Source of the DNA: Microbacterium paraoxydans
Lineage (GTDB): Bacteria > Actinomycetota > Actinomycetes > Actinomycetales > Microbacteriaceae
NCBI RefSeq assembly: GCF_019056515.1
Contig: NZ_CP064874.1
Coordinates: forward strand, 1 to 64,000
DNA length: 64,000 nt
Reading direction: 5' to 3'
Below the pieces are notes generated by a model. It searched no databases. It had not been told where the DNA came from and was given only the letters and a program-made list of their open reading frames with translations. The position numbers and the translations under genes were made by a program. Shown here piece by piece: positions 8,767 to 17,258 of the stretch. Within the stretch, counting starts at the first letter, position 1. Every line of letters starts with the position of its first letter.

Positions 8767-9378
8767 TCAGCAGCTCTCCCCCAGACTGATCAGGTTGTAA
8801 ACCAGCCAGGTCTCGCTCTCGCTGTCGTAGACGACCTGGTAGTCGAAGGTGCTGCGAGCTTCGGGGCGCATGGCCTCCGACCCGTCGCTAGCCCAGACCT
8901 TGTACTCGCTCGCGTCCTGGCAGGCATTGATCGTGACAAGACCGTTCTCGATGCCTTCCCACTCCTGCCCGTAGGAAGCAACCGTTTCGTACTTGATCGC
9001 TCCCTCTGTGGTTGCGGGGCCTTCGACGTTCACCTGGTCGACGTTGAGAATCGGCCCCTCTGCGATGCCAGCTGCATCGTTGACAGCGACCTCGAGAGCT
9101 CGCCCGGTCGCCCACGCCTCAAGCGGCGCAGTATCGGTACCACCAGCTGCGTTGACCTCGCCCCGTGTGACGAAGTACTGGGTCAGCACGGTCTCCGCTG
9201 CGGTGATCGCCTCATCCTCGCTCGCCGGCGGCGGAACCTGTGCGTTGCTGGCGGTAGGCGTGGGGGTCGGGGTGTCTGTGGGGCTGGCGGTGGGGTTCTG
9301 GTTGCCGGTGCCCGTGCATGCGGTCAGCGTCAGTGCGGCGGCGATGATGCCGGCGATGGCGAGGCGCTTGATGCTCAT
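8767..9378 (-). CDS. Lipoprotein, 203 aa
   Basis: The N-terminus is a lipoprotein signal with lipobox LTAC (MSIKRLAIAGIIAAALTLTAC), so the mature protein would be lipidated at Cys21. A Thr/Pro/Ser-rich spacer (PTASPTDTPTPTPTAS) follows, then a compact domain of roughly 130 residues with the pattern of NTF2-like or TcpC-like accessory proteins (ITAAETVLTQYFV; VYDSESETWLVYNL). The assignment to that fold is tentative. It lies within the pilus operon between the secreted protein and the TadG-like gene. Confidence 0.8.
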   Translation of the reverse strand: MSIKRLAIAGIIAAALTLTACTGTGNQNPTASPTDTPTPTPTASNAQVPPPASEDEAITAAETVLTQYFVTRGEVNAAGGTDTAPLEAWATGRALEVAVNDAAGIAEGPILNVDQVNVEGPATTEGAIKYETVASYGQEWEGIENGLVTINACQDASEYKVWASDGSEAMRPEARSTFDYQVVYDSESETWLVYNLISLGESC

Positions 9379-9388
9379 GGTGGGGCTC

Positions 9389-9799
9389 CTATTGGGTGAT
9401 CAGCTCTGCGGTGGCTGTGGCTTGGACGGGGAACGGCACGGGGAGGAAGGTTGCCGAGTAGTCGGTGTCGACGGTGACGGTGATGCGGTCGCCGCTGACG
9501 GCGACGCTTCCTCCGACGCCAGCGGCGGCGAGGTAGCCGTTGGCGGCGCTGACGGCTCGGTTGCTGTCGATCGCGGTGGTGCCGTCGATGATCGCTTGGC
9601 CGCTGACCGCGTTCGCTGCGGCTCGGGCGGCACTGGCTGCGGTGGTGTAGGCCTGCTGGTTGGCTTGCACCTTGCCGGCGCCGTCGACGACGAGTCCGAC
9701 GATCGCGAGGAACGCGACGGTCATGATGACGAAGTAGATCGTCGCGACGCCCTTGTCGTCACGGAACTTGGCTTGGAGCCTCTGGATCATGGTTTTCAT
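9389..9799 (-). CDS. TadG/TadE-like pilus assembly protein
   Basis: 136 aa. It starts with a short basic cytoplasmic piece followed by DDKGVATIYFVIMTVAFLAI, the DxGxAT plus hydrophobic helix seen at the start of TadE/TadG and Flp-associated pseudopilins. The remainder would lie outside the membrane. Its start overlaps the stop of the next gene upstream (9796-9799). It is one of three consecutive proteins of this type here, a common arrangement in actinobacterial Tad loci. Confidence 0.8.
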   Translation of the reverse strand: MKTMIQRLQAKFRDDKGVATIYFVIMTVAFLAIVGLVVDGAGKVQANQQAYTTAASAARAAANAVSGQAIIDGTTAIDSNRAVSAANGYLAAAGVGGSVAVSGDRITVTVDTDYSATFLPVPFPVQATATAELITQ

Positions 9800-10257
9800 C
9801 GCCGCTCCCTGTAGGCGTCGACCGGAGAAGCAGCGGTGCCTGTGAGGTCGCGGGTGCCGGGGAGGCCGATCATGGCGGCGTCGCTGAGTGCGACGGTGCA
9901 GGAGACGGTCGCACTGACTCGGCCGGTGGTCCCGATCGGGGCGCTCAGGCCAGAGGCGTCGATGTTGACGGAGAGGGTGGTGCAGTTGACGCCGGACTGT
10001 TCCATCGAGATCCGCGCCATGTCTTCGGCGGCTTCCTGCGCCTCGGCTGTGGTGCGCGCGAGCGAGGCTTCGCGAGCTGCGGCTGACGCTGCGGACTCGA
10101 CGGCATTGCCGGCCAGAGCGAGACGTCCGGAAGCTGCGAGCAGCACGAGCACGGCGGCGAGGGCCGGGGCGAGGATGGCGATCTCGAGGCCGGCGGAGCC
10201 GCGGTCGTCGCGGAGCTTGGCAATGAGGGTGCGGATGGTGCGCATCAGTTGACCCAC
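9796..10257 (-). CDS. TadE-like pseudopilin
   Basis: 153 aa. The sequence DDRGSAGLEIAILAPALAAVLVLL is a typical TadE signature: charged residues, a small residue for prepilin cleavage, a glutamate (E5-like) and a hydrophobic helix. The exported part has two cysteines (NCTTL and VSCTV) that could pair. It overlaps its neighbours on both sides (4 bases with the TadG-like gene, 13 bases with the upstream gene at 10245). Likely substrate of the A24 peptidase at 3776-4387. Confidence 0.82.
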   Translation of the reverse strand: MGQLMRTIRTLIAKLRDDRGSAGLEIAILAPALAAVLVLLAASGRLALAGNAVESAASAAAREASLARTTAEAQEAAEDMARISMEQSGVNCTTLSVNIDASGLSAPIGTTGRVSATVSCTVALSDAAMIGLPGTRDLTGTAASPVDAYRERR

Positions 10258-10658
10258 CTTTCAGTGGGGCCGGTCACGGTGACGTCGATGTTGGTGGTCA
10301 GTCCGGGGACGAAGGAGGGGGCGTTGCCGGTGACGGTCACTGTCACGGTGTTGGCGCCGCGGTCGACCGCGACGGACGCGCCGCTGATCGGTGAGCCGGA
10401 CTGGTTCAGGACAGCGAGGCCGGCGGTGGAGCCGTCTGTTCCGCTGGCGTTGTAGGCGCGGGCGGCGTTGTAGGCGCTGGTGGCGGCGGCGTGGGCGAGG
10501 TTGTTGGCGTGAAGGATGATGCCCAGGTGCAGGAAGACCGCGAGGACGAGCAGCAGTACCGGGGCGATGATCGTGTTCTGCAGCGTGGCCGCACCCCGAT
10601 CACCGGCGAGCGCTTCTCTGAGGCGCTGCCGGTGACCGGGGTTGGTGGTGCGGACCAT
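10245..10658 (-). CDS. TadE-like pseudopilin
   Basis: 137 aa. GDRGAATLQNTIIAPVLLLVLAVFLH at the N-terminus is a pseudopilin-type signal and helix, although the fifth residue after the glycine is Gln rather than Glu. The exported domain is Ala/Ser/Thr-rich and beta-prone. It is the second gene of the transcript that starts at promoter B and lies 15 bases after the pilin-like gene. Confidence 0.8.
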   Translation of the reverse strand: MVRTTNPGHRQRLREALAGDRGAATLQNTIIAPVLLLVLAVFLHLGIILHANNLAHAAATSAYNAARAYNASGTDGSTAGLAVLNQSGSPISGASVAVDRGANTVTVTVTGNAPSFVPGLTTNIDVTVTGPTERWVN

Positions 10659-10673
10659 CTGCGGGTGGCTCTT

Positions 10674-10868
10674 TCAGCCGGTGGGGATCTGACCGGCGTA
10701 GGCGTTGATCGCGGTGACGATGATCGCCACGACGGCCACCGCGGCGAGCGCGATCCCGGCGGTCCAGATGACCTGCTCGAGGGTGATGGAGCCACGTTCG
10801 GGCTCTTCGGTGAAGCGAGCTGCCCGCCCGCGCATGCGGGACAGGAACTCTCGGCTCAGGGTCGACAT
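10674..10868 (-). CDS. Small pilin-like protein (Flp-type), 64 aa
   Basis: 64 aa with a basic N-terminal leader and the segment ERGSITLEQVIWTAGIALAAVAVVAIIV. Gly-Ser as processing site, then a Glu near position 5 of the mature part and a long hydrophobic helix match Flp-type pilins, which are also very short. It is the first gene after promoter B (10919-10953), with a purine-rich GAAAGGAACC leader region upstream. It is the best candidate for the major pilin of this Tad apparatus. Confidence 0.8.
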   Translation of the reverse strand: MSTLSREFLSRMRGRAARFTEEPERGSITLEQVIWTAGIALAAVAVVAIIVTAINAYAGQIPTG

Positions 10869-10918
10869 AGGATCCTGGTTCCTTTCTCTCTCTGGGTGGG
10901 TGGTGCTTGGTCTACTAG

Positions 10919-10953
10919 GTATAGGCCCCGGTTTGGAGCCTTCGCGGACATCG
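10919..10953 (-). promoter_or_regulatory. Shared promoter-like element, copy B
   Basis: On the minus strand CGATGTCCGCGAAG, 12 bases, GGCCTATAC, in the same spacing as copies A, C and D. It ends 51 bases before the ATG of the pilin-like gene. This gives the abundant structural subunits a transcript separate from the assembly genes tadC-tadA upstream. Confidence 0.8.
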
Positions 10954-10969
10954 GTGGATAAACAACCTT

Positions 10970-11851
10970 TCAGAAGAAAGCGTTGAGAACGAACGGTGTG
11001 CCGAGGAGGAGCATGAAGAGGACGCCGGTGAGGGTCATCGGGATGGTCATCTTGTTGGTTGCTTTGTTCGCCTCCGTCACTTCGTCATTCAGAAGTCGGT
11101 CCCGGAGGTTCTGCCCCCGTGCCCTGAGTGTCTCATATACCGATGCTCCTTGCTCCCCTGAGAGCCTGATCACCTTGGCGATTTCACCCAGGTCGGGGAC
11201 GTTGATCTCGACGGAGAGCTGCTCGAGCGCGTCCCAGGGGGCGGTACCGGCGTAGCGGGCTTCGGTGAGGGTTTGGCGGATACGGACGAAGGCCCAGTTG
11301 CGTCCGACTTGGGCTGCGGACTCGAGGGCTTTGCCGGGAGGGGCGCCGCTGATGCGTTCGGATCCGACGAGCTCCATGTAGACGGCGACCGAGCGGGAGA
11401 ACTCCTTGCGGGCGGCTTCGGCTTGGTCGCGGACGAGCAGGTTGGGCAGGTACCAGCCGCCGATGGCGAGGGGGATGCCGAACAGTGCGGGGATGTAGAA
11501 CGCGGTCAGGCCGAGGACTTGGAAGATCAGTCCGATCGCGATGGGGGCGATGAGGCCGAGGCCGGCGGAGAGCACCTTCTGGTACAGGAACCGGTTGACG
11601 CTCATGCCGATCAGGCGCAGATCGCGGGTGGGGATCTTGAGCGAGGGGCTGTCGCCGACGCGACGGAGGACGGCTGAGCCTACCCGGTTCTCAAGGGTGG
11701 CGGCGTAGGCGGGGTCGGCGGCGACGGTGGTGGTGCCGATCCGATCGAGCGCTGCGGAGAGGCTGGGCTGGGTGGGCACCAGTGCGGCGATGACCAGCGC
11801 GAAGCCGAGCCCCAGGACGAGGCCAGGGAGGACGATTAGTGCGAGGTTCAC
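10970..11851 (-). CDS. tadC: Tad pilus inner-membrane platform protein TadC
   Basis: 293 aa with an N-terminal membrane helix, a central pair of membrane segments (LGLIAPIAIGLIFQVLGLTAFYIPALFG) and a C-terminal one (MTIPMTLTGVLFMLLLG). The cytoplasmic part carries the type II secretion F-domain pattern (FVRIRQTLTEARYAGTAPWDALEQLS, GEIAKVIRLSGEQGASVYETLRARG). TadC pairs with TadB to form the platform on which the ATPase acts. It overlaps tadB by 4 bases (11848-11851). An 18-bp segment at 11126-11143 recurs upstream of the cpaB-like gene. Confidence 0.88.
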   Translation of the reverse strand: MNLALIVLPGLVLGLGFALVIAALVPTQPSLSAALDRIGTTTVAADPAYAATLENRVGSAVLRRVGDSPSLKIPTRDLRLIGMSVNRFLYQKVLSAGLGLIAPIAIGLIFQVLGLTAFYIPALFGIPLAIGGWYLPNLLVRDQAEAARKEFSRSVAVYMELVGSERISGAPPGKALESAAQVGRNWAFVRIRQTLTEARYAGTAPWDALEQLSVEINVPDLGEIAKVIRLSGEQGASVYETLRARGQNLRDRLLNDEVTEANKATNKMTIPMTLTGVLFMLLLGTPFVLNAFF

Positions 11852-12714
11852 TTCTCACCAGCTTTCTCGGAGGCAACGAGCAGACGGGGTGCCGGCACGC
11901 CGCGGCTGATGCGTCGCATCCACAGCAGTACGAGGGCGTAGCTGACGAGGTACGCGGCGAACAGGAGTTGACCGATCGGGGTGCCGTAGGGGGCGGAGTA
12001 CTGCTGGGCGAGGACCAGAAGTACGAGCAGCGCGACGGTGAAGTAGACGACGAACCTGGCCTCGTTGCGCGGGGTGGCGCGGTCGGCTTCGATCTGTCGG
12101 CGCATCTTGACCCGCTCGAAGATGCTCTTGGCGAGATCCTCGAGCGAGGCGGCGAGACCGGAGCCGCGGAGCTCGGCCTTGCGGAGAAGATGCATCACGA
12201 GCACGTCCGCGGTCTCGTCGTTGAGATCGTCGGCAAACGCCTGCAGCGCCGCGGTGGTGGTCCACCGGGCGTTGATGCGCGCGACGAGCTGCGTGACCTG
12301 TGGGCGGATCGCTTCGGGGCAGCTGCTCAGCGATGCGGCGATGGTGCGTTCGAGGCCGGCACCGGAGACGGTGAGGCCGGCGAGGCTGCGGGTCCAGGAC
12401 TCGAGGGCGTCGAGCTTGGCGATCGTGTTCTCCTCGGGGCCCTTCTGCAGCAGCCATGGCAGGCCGACAGCGGCGACGGGCACCGCGATCACGAGCAGCC
12501 ACCATCCGGTGATCAGCGCGAACACCAGACCGACCGCGGCGCCGCCGACGAGCTGGATCTGCTGCGTGCGGGTGAAGTCGCGTGTCGCCTTCCCGCGAAG
12601 TGCGCTGCGCGTGGGCAGCCCACTGGTGCTGGGCTTATGGGCGGCGCCGAGGATGACCAGGATCGCGCCGGCCACCGCGACGATGATGCACAGAGCGAGG
12701 GTTGCGGTAGTCAT
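11848..12714 (-). CDS. tadB: Tad pilus inner-membrane platform protein TadB
   Basis: 288 aa with an N-terminal membrane segment, two central hydrophobic stretches (LVGGAAVGLVFALITGWWLLVIAVPVAAVGLP) and two C-terminal ones (RFVVYFTVALLVLLVLAQ and LLFAAYLVSYALVLLWM). The middle cytoplasmic helical domain (LDALESWTRSLAGLTVSGAGLERTIAASLSSCP) fits the GspF/TadB fold. It sits between the ATPase gene (one base apart) and tadC (overlapping), the standard Tad order. Confidence 0.88.
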   Translation of the reverse strand: MTTATLALCIIVAVAGAILVILGAAHKPSTSGLPTRSALRGKATRDFTRTQQIQLVGGAAVGLVFALITGWWLLVIAVPVAAVGLPWLLQKGPEENTIAKLDALESWTRSLAGLTVSGAGLERTIAASLSSCPEAIRPQVTQLVARINARWTTTAALQAFADDLNDETADVLVMHLLRKAELRGSGLAASLEDLAKSIFERVKMRRQIEADRATPRNEARFVVYFTVALLVLLVLAQQYSAPYGTPIGQLLFAAYLVSYALVLLWMRRISRGVPAPRLLVASEKAGEK

Positions 12715-12715
12715 C

Positions 12716-14341
12716 TCACACTCCCAGGTTCGCGGGATCGAAGCCGTAGAACTTGAGCTCCTCGAGGAGCCGCGGCGATGGCATGTCAGCGGTGATGAGG
12801 CTGCCGGTGGATCGGTCGAAGCGGAACACCTGAGAAGCCACAGGGCGGGAGTTGTTCTGCTCCTCGCCGGGCAGGATCTCGGCGATCTCGGTGACGACGC
12901 GGCGGGGCTTGCCGGTAGCGGGGTCGATGATCTTCGAGATCTGCACCACGATCTTGATGTTCTGCTCGATCATCCGGTAGGCGTACACGGGGGTCGTGTT
13001 GTTGCCGCGCGACAGCATCAGCGCCGACATGCGGTCGATCGAGTCGTCTGCGCTGGCGGCGTGCAGAGTGGACAGCGACCCGACACCGGACTGCATGGCC
13101 TGCATCATGGCGTAGATCTCAGGCCCGCGGACCTCACCAACGATGAAGCGCTGCGTGTCCAGTCGGAGGGTGTCGTAGACCAGGTCTTCGGGGGTGATCT
13201 CACCAGGCAGCCGCCCATCGGCGCCACGCTCCCCCTCCCCCGGCTTCGCCTCGAGCGAGACCACTCGAGGGTGGCGGTCGTTGATCTTGTGAAGGTAGAG
13301 CTCACGCTCCATCTCGATTGTGACGATCTTCTCCTCGGCCGGGATGCAGTCGGCGAGCGCGCGCAGCAGTGTGGTCTTGCCTGCGCCGGGGAAGCCGCTG
13401 GTGACGACGGAGACCCCGGCGATGACGGCCGCGCGGAGGAAGGCTGCCGCCTGGCGGGTGATGGTGCCGCGCTCCACGAGCTGGTCGAGGGTGACGTCGA
13501 CGAGGCGGTGGATACGGATGACGATCGTGGGGCGGGTGGCGACGGGTTCGGCGATCGCTGCCAGGCGCGCTCCGCCGGGCAGGTCCATGTGCAGTCGCGG
13601 CCGGGCGCTCGTGAACGATCGTCCGCCCTCACCCGAGCGGGCGGCGAGCAGGTTGATCTCTCGCTCGAGCTCACGGTCATTCTCGGCGATCGGGTACTGG
13701 TACTTGACCACGCGGCCGTCCGCGTAGGAGATCCAGACGTCGTCGAACCCGTTGATGTGGATGTTCTCAACGTCGGGCTCGTCGACGAGCGGCTGCAGCC
13801 GACCCAGGCGGAACAGCTGGTCGAAGACGGCCTGCCGGATCGCGGTCTGCATCGGCGCCGGCCAGCGGCCCTCGCCGGGGCGTCGGGTCTGGTCGTCGAC
13901 GCGAGCTCGGACCCGGTCAACGATGTGGTCCTGCGCTGTCTGCTCGCGCTGCTCGGCAGTGATGTCCATGGACTCGCTGAATACCGCGGCGAGCTCACGG
14001 GAGACCTCGTCGCGAATGGCGGCGATGTCGGCCCAGGGCAGATCGCTGCGCGCGTCGAGGGTGGTTTGCGGAGTGACCTCGGGTGCAGGCCGTTCGGGGG
14101 TGGAGGGCGGTGTCGGCACGATCGGAGCAGCAGGTGTCGTGGGGGCGGCTTCGGCCGGAGCGTTCCGCTGCGCCGCACGGGTCAGGTGCGCGGCGGCGTG
14201 TCCCAGGTTGCGCAGGCCCGTGTCGGCCGGTGCGGTCGTTGGTGCCTGCGGTGTTGCCGGTGCCGGCGCGGTGGCCGGTGCTGGCGCGGTGAAGAACGGG
14301 ATGTTGCCCAGGTCTGCAGGGTCGGGCGTGGAGTCGCTCAC
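12716..14341 (-). CDS. tadA: Tad pilus secretion ATPase TadA (CpaF family)
   Basis: 541 aa from a GTG at 14341 that overlaps the upstream stop by GTGA (14338-14341); this coupling decides the start over longer alternatives. The first 90 residues are Pro/Ala-rich. The core has the N-terminal domain (VENIHINGFDDVWI), Walker A GFPGAGKT at residues 316-323, the acidic Asp-box region around IVTIEMERELYLH, and the VRGPEIYAMMQAMQSGVGSLSTLHA block with Walker B and His-box features. It powers pilus extrusion through TadB/TadC. Confidence 0.93.
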   Translation of the reverse strand: MSDSTPDPADLGNIPFFTAPAPATAPAPATPQAPTTAPADTGLRNLGHAAAHLTRAAQRNAPAEAAPTTPAAPIVPTPPSTPERPAPEVTPQTTLDARSDLPWADIAAIRDEVSRELAAVFSESMDITAEQREQTAQDHIVDRVRARVDDQTRRPGEGRWPAPMQTAIRQAVFDQLFRLGRLQPLVDEPDVENIHINGFDDVWISYADGRVVKYQYPIAENDRELEREINLLAARSGEGGRSFTSARPRLHMDLPGGARLAAIAEPVATRPTIVIRIHRLVDVTLDQLVERGTITRQAAAFLRAAVIAGVSVVTSGFPGAGKTTLLRALADCIPAEEKIVTIEMERELYLHKINDRHPRVVSLEAKPGEGERGADGRLPGEITPEDLVYDTLRLDTQRFIVGEVRGPEIYAMMQAMQSGVGSLSTLHAASADDSIDRMSALMLSRGNNTTPVYAYRMIEQNIKIVVQISKIIDPATGKPRRVVTEIAEILPGEEQNNSRPVASQVFRFDRSTGSLITADMPSPRLLEELKFYGFDPANLGV

Positions 14342-15165
14342 TGCTGTCCCTCCCAGTCGGTGGTTGTGTATGTGCGGGTGTTGAGGACATCGCTGTAGCT
14401 GTGCAGCAGTGCGCCGATGGCCCGCGAGTAGGGGGTGCGCTGGGCACCGAGGGTGGGTGCGCCGACCGAGTAGATAGCGGCGCCCTTCGGATCCCAGGGG
14501 ATGGTGCCCAGCAGGTTCATGCCGATCTGCTTGGTGACGGTCTTGAGAGGCCAGGTCTCCTGCGTGGTGGAGCGTTCGGTAACGAGGAGATCCACGTAGC
14601 TGGCGTGCCCGATCTCGTTGAGCGTGTTCAGCAGCCACTCGGGGACGGTGTTGCGGTTCTCGTCGAGGGATCGCCAGTGTGCGAGCACGGCTGCCACGGA
14701 GGGCAACGTGCGATCGGTGAACAGGGTGATGCTGTCCGCCTCGCGCAGTAGCGGGAGACGAGGGTCGTTGACGTGGAGGCGCCCGCCGTCGACGAGGATG
14801 TCGTAACCGGCGGACTCGTAGGGTCGCAGCGCGTCGAGCAGTGCCCGCCAGAAGTGGGGGCCCGCGCCGGCGGCGCCCTGCAGGCTCTTGAAGCCGGGGA
14901 TGAGCACTGAGCGGGGGCTGAGCTCGACGGTCTGCTCCCAGAGCTTGTCAGGGGTCAGAGCGCCGTACTGGTCTGCGACGGCCGCTTCGGTCAGTCCGGT
15001 GCTGTGGTAGACCTGCCCGCGGATGAGTCCGGGGATGATGCTGCTGGTCTTGGTGGTGTCAGCCTCGACGAGGATCACGGGCTTGGACCAGTTGAGGGCC
15101 AGGGCGCCGGCGGCGGTGGTCACGCCGGGGGCGCCGGACGCGCTGGCAAGGAAGATGATCGCCAT
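14338..15165 (-). CDS. tadZ: TadZ/CpaE-like ParA-family protein
   Basis: 275 aa with a ParA/MinD-like fold: first strand IIFLASASGAPGVTTAAGALALNW, then VILVEADTTKTS. The P-loop is deviant: the position of the catalytic lysine is occupied by Val (GAPGVTT), as in TadZ-type localization proteins that bind but need not hydrolyse ATP. Later strands DILVDGG and DSITLFTDRTLPSVAAVLAHW follow the family. TadZ places the pilus machine in the cell. It is coupled to tadA and follows the SAF-domain gene by 6 bases. Confidence 0.82.
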   Translation of the reverse strand: MAIIFLASASGAPGVTTAAGALALNWSKPVILVEADTTKTSSIIPGLIRGQVYHSTGLTEAAVADQYGALTPDKLWEQTVELSPRSVLIPGFKSLQGAAGAGPHFWRALLDALRPYESAGYDILVDGGRLHVNDPRLPLLREADSITLFTDRTLPSVAAVLAHWRSLDENRNTVPEWLLNTLNEIGHASYVDLLVTERSTTQETWPLKTVTKQIGMNLLGTIPWDPKGAAIYSVGAPTLGAQRTPYSRAIGALLHSYSDVLNTRTYTTTDWEGQQ

Positions 15166-15171
15166 GCGGGG

Positions 15172-15864
15172 TCACTCCCCCGTCGAGTCGATGACCAGCG
15201 CGACACGGCCGGTGGCGGCACGAGCGGCGATGTCGGGTGCTTCACGGTTCGGCACGACCAGGTCGACAACCCACACCTGGGTCTCAGTGTCGTAGGTGGC
15301 GGTGAACACCGTGGCGTCGAAGCTCTTGGGGGTTTCGACGGGCGGGTCGCCCTGAGTGACGGGGGTCTCGACGACACGGACGTTGTCGCCTGCTGCGAGC
15401 TGGTAGCCGGGCATCTGCGCCTGGGTGAGCGTGACGCCCACGATCGAGGAGCCGGACGGCACCGCGAGGGTGTCGCCGGTGTTGGCCGACGTGATGAGGG
15501 TGCCAGCGGGCAGGTCGACCAGCGCGGTGGTTCCGACGAGGTCGGCGGCATCCGCGGCGGAGACGGCGTCGACCTGCTGCCCGCCGGCGAGCTGGATGGT
15601 CGTGAGGTCGTCTGTGGTGATCGTCTCCCCGCGTGAGACATCGACGCTGGTCGCCATGACGCTGACGGTGCGGGTGAGGTTCGTGGTGACCCACCACACG
15701 CCGATTCCGCCGAGGAGGACAAGCGCGATGCCGAGGGCGATGATCGCGGGGCGCCGGCGAGACTTCGTCGGCTGCAGGACTGCAGGAGTGAGTCCTTGCT
15801 TCTGCTCGCCCTGCTCGGTGGTGTCTTTCGTGCGCTTGCTCTTGCGGTCAGTGGTGGTGGTCAT
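15172..15864 (-). CDS. SAF-domain protein, CpaB/RcpC-like
   Basis: 230 aa: a polar N-terminus of about 38 residues, one membrane helix (PAIIALGIALVLLGGIGVWWV), then an exported SAF domain (VSRGETITTDDLTTIQLA, DLPAGTLITSANTG, VGVTLTQAQMPGYQLAAGDNVRVV). This is the CpaB/RcpC arrangement, a periplasmic or outer-face component of Tad systems. It is the first gene of the assembly operon cpaB-tadZ-tadA-tadB-tadC. Confidence 0.85.
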   Translation of the reverse strand: MTTTTDRKSKRTKDTTEQGEQKQGLTPAVLQPTKSRRRPAIIALGIALVLLGGIGVWWVTTNLTRTVSVMATSVDVSRGETITTDDLTTIQLAGGQQVDAVSAADAADLVGTTALVDLPAGTLITSANTGDTLAVPSGSSIVGVTLTQAQMPGYQLAAGDNVRVVETPVTQGDPPVETPKSFDATVFTATYDTETQVWVVDLVVPNREAPDIAARAATGRVALVIDSTGE

Positions 15865-15921
15865 TGGAAGTCAGTCCTTCAACGTGGGCGGATGTGGCGT
15901 AGGTGTCTAAGCAGTTCGGTG

Positions 15922-15957
15922 AGTGTCTCATATACCGCTGTCGCGACAGCTGGTCTT
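15922..15957 (-). promoter_or_regulatory. Putative promoter with palindromic operator upstream of the cpaB-like gene
   Basis: A perfect 14-bp palindrome, GCTGTCGCGACAGC, lies at 15937-15950. On the minus strand it is followed by TATATG, a possible -10 box, with AAGACC 17 bases upstream as a weak -35. The 18 bases at 15922-15939 (overlapping the -10) are repeated exactly at 11126-11143 inside tadC. The site is 60-90 bases from the start at 15864 and may be the operator-promoter of the assembly operon. Confidence 0.4.
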
Positions 15958-15982
15958 CTGCTGTAGCTGGACACCGCACCGT

Positions 15983-16582
15983 CTATTCGAGAGGCGGAAG
16001 GAATGCCTCGTAGGCGGTGATGATGACGAAGTTCCGGGAGGGAGCATCGAGTTCAGCGGTGACGCGATCGAGGATCGCGCGGTACGACGGGGCAACGCGC
16101 ACGGTGTGCTTGACGCGAGGCCCCGCATCAGTGACGGGGGCGGGACGCTTCTGCCGGTTGAACAGATCCGTCCAGTCCTCGTCAGTCTCTTCTCCGCCGG
16201 CGGTGGCCTGGCGGATCAGTTCAGGAAGACGCTTATAGGTGGCCGAGACGGCGTCCAGGAGGACCGTCTGGTGGCTCTTGCGCGTCTTGGCCATGTACGC
16301 CTGCAGTCGGTCGTTCAGCGGGACCGGAAGGTGGACAGGGACGCCCTTGGTCGCGGTCTCCCGCTCCTCCCCCTCTCCCCCGTCTTCGTCCTCCGCGCGG
16401 GTCGTGCGAGTCGGCTGCTTGCGCGGCGCCTGCTTCTTCGCAGGAGCGGCCGCAGGTTCGACCGCCGCTGCAGGGACGGGCTCGGTGGGCGGAGCCTGGT
16501 CGACGGTGGGCTCCACGGGTTCTGCGGGAGCCGGCGTCGGCACGGCGCGGCGGGTGAGTTTTCCGAGATCCTGGCGTGCCAC
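15983..16582 (-). CDS. ParA partner protein, probable DNA-binding
   Basis: 199 aa. The first 75 residues are Pro/Ala-rich and low in complexity, then basic. The C-terminal part contains two stretches with ribbon-helix-helix character: VPVHLPVPLNDRLQAYMAKTRKSHQTVLLDAV and HTVRVAPSYRAILDRVTAELDAPSRNFVIITAYEAFL. It lies one base after parA on the same strand. ParA genes are normally paired with a DNA-binding partner that recognises a centromere; that role is inferred here from position and fold. Confidence 0.65.
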   Translation of the reverse strand: MARQDLGKLTRRAVPTPAPAEPVEPTVDQAPPTEPVPAAAVEPAAAPAKKQAPRKQPTRTTRAEDEDGGEGEERETATKGVPVHLPVPLNDRLQAYMAKTRKSHQTVLLDAVSATYKRLPELIRQATAGGEETDEDWTDLFNRQKRPAPVTDAGPRVKHTVRVAPSYRAILDRVTAELDAPSRNFVIITAYEAFLPPLE

Positions 16583-16583
16583 G

Positions 16584-17258
16584 TCAGGCCTCCTTCATCT
16601 GGTTGGCCCACAGCGATGTGAGCTCCAACGCGACACTGGTGTAGTCGGAGATCGCTGCTTGGTTCTTGCGGGAATCGGTGTACTGCGTGACGACCTTGCC
16701 GTCGTAGGGAGCGTCCTCGATGCTCGCGGACAGGCGGATGTGACGCTGGAACCGCGGGAGTCCGATCTGTCCTTCGATGAACTCGACGGTGTCGAGCTGC
16801 TCTTCCCAGTCCTCGAGTCGCCGCCCGCCTCGGCGGGTGTCGATCTTGTTCAGCAGGAGTCGGTAGGGCACCCCAGTCGGGATGATGTGCTCGGCGAGCG
16901 TGTCCGCGACGGACTCGATGGCCATGGTGGCCGCTTCGAGCGGCAGGACGATGAAGTCGGCGACCTGCAGGACTGCGGTGAGAACGCCGGTGTTCTCATG
17001 GCTGCCAGGTGTGTCGACGAGGACGATGTCGTATCCGTCGAGGTCACGCAATCCCATGATGTTGTTGGGGTCGACGTCGGCGGCGAAGTCGAACGGAAGG
17101 TCATCCCCCGCGCGCTCGGCCCAGCGTGCTGCGGACTGCTGCGGGTCGACGTCGACCACGAGCACATTGTTAGCGCGGGACAGCGCGGCCGCGAGGTTCA
17201 TGACGGTGGTGGTCTTGCCCACCCCGCCCTTCTGGTTGCAGACGCCGATGATTCTCAC
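16584..17258 (-). CDS. parA: ParA-family partition ATPase
   Basis: 224 aa. A deviant Walker A with both lysines ([11 protein letters not shown], residues 8-18), the switch strand [12 protein letters not shown], and Walker [10 protein letters not shown] are all visible. The short length without an N-terminal helix-turn-helix matches type Ib ParA proteins of plasmids and integrative elements. It is the first gene of the parA-partner unit and has a long non-coding, repeat-bearing region upstream, which could be its operator or centromere. Confidence 0.9.
   Translation of the reverse strand: MRIIGVCNQKGGVGKTTTVMNLAAALSRANNVLVVDVDPQQSAARWAERAGDDLPFDFAADVDPNNIMGLRDLDGYDIVLVDTPGSHENTGVLTAVLQVADFIVLPLEAATMAIESVADTLAEHIIPTGVPYRLLLNKIDTRRGGRRLEDWEEQLDTVEFIEGQIGLPRFQRHIRLSASIEDAPYDGKVVTQYTDSRKNQAAISDYTSVALELTSLWANQMKEA

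Noticed and set aside
12065..14398. A 777-codon open frame on the plus strand opposite tadA and tadB
   Set aside because: Antisense of the ATPase and platform genes with unmistakable motifs; the product is low in complexity and unlike any protein.
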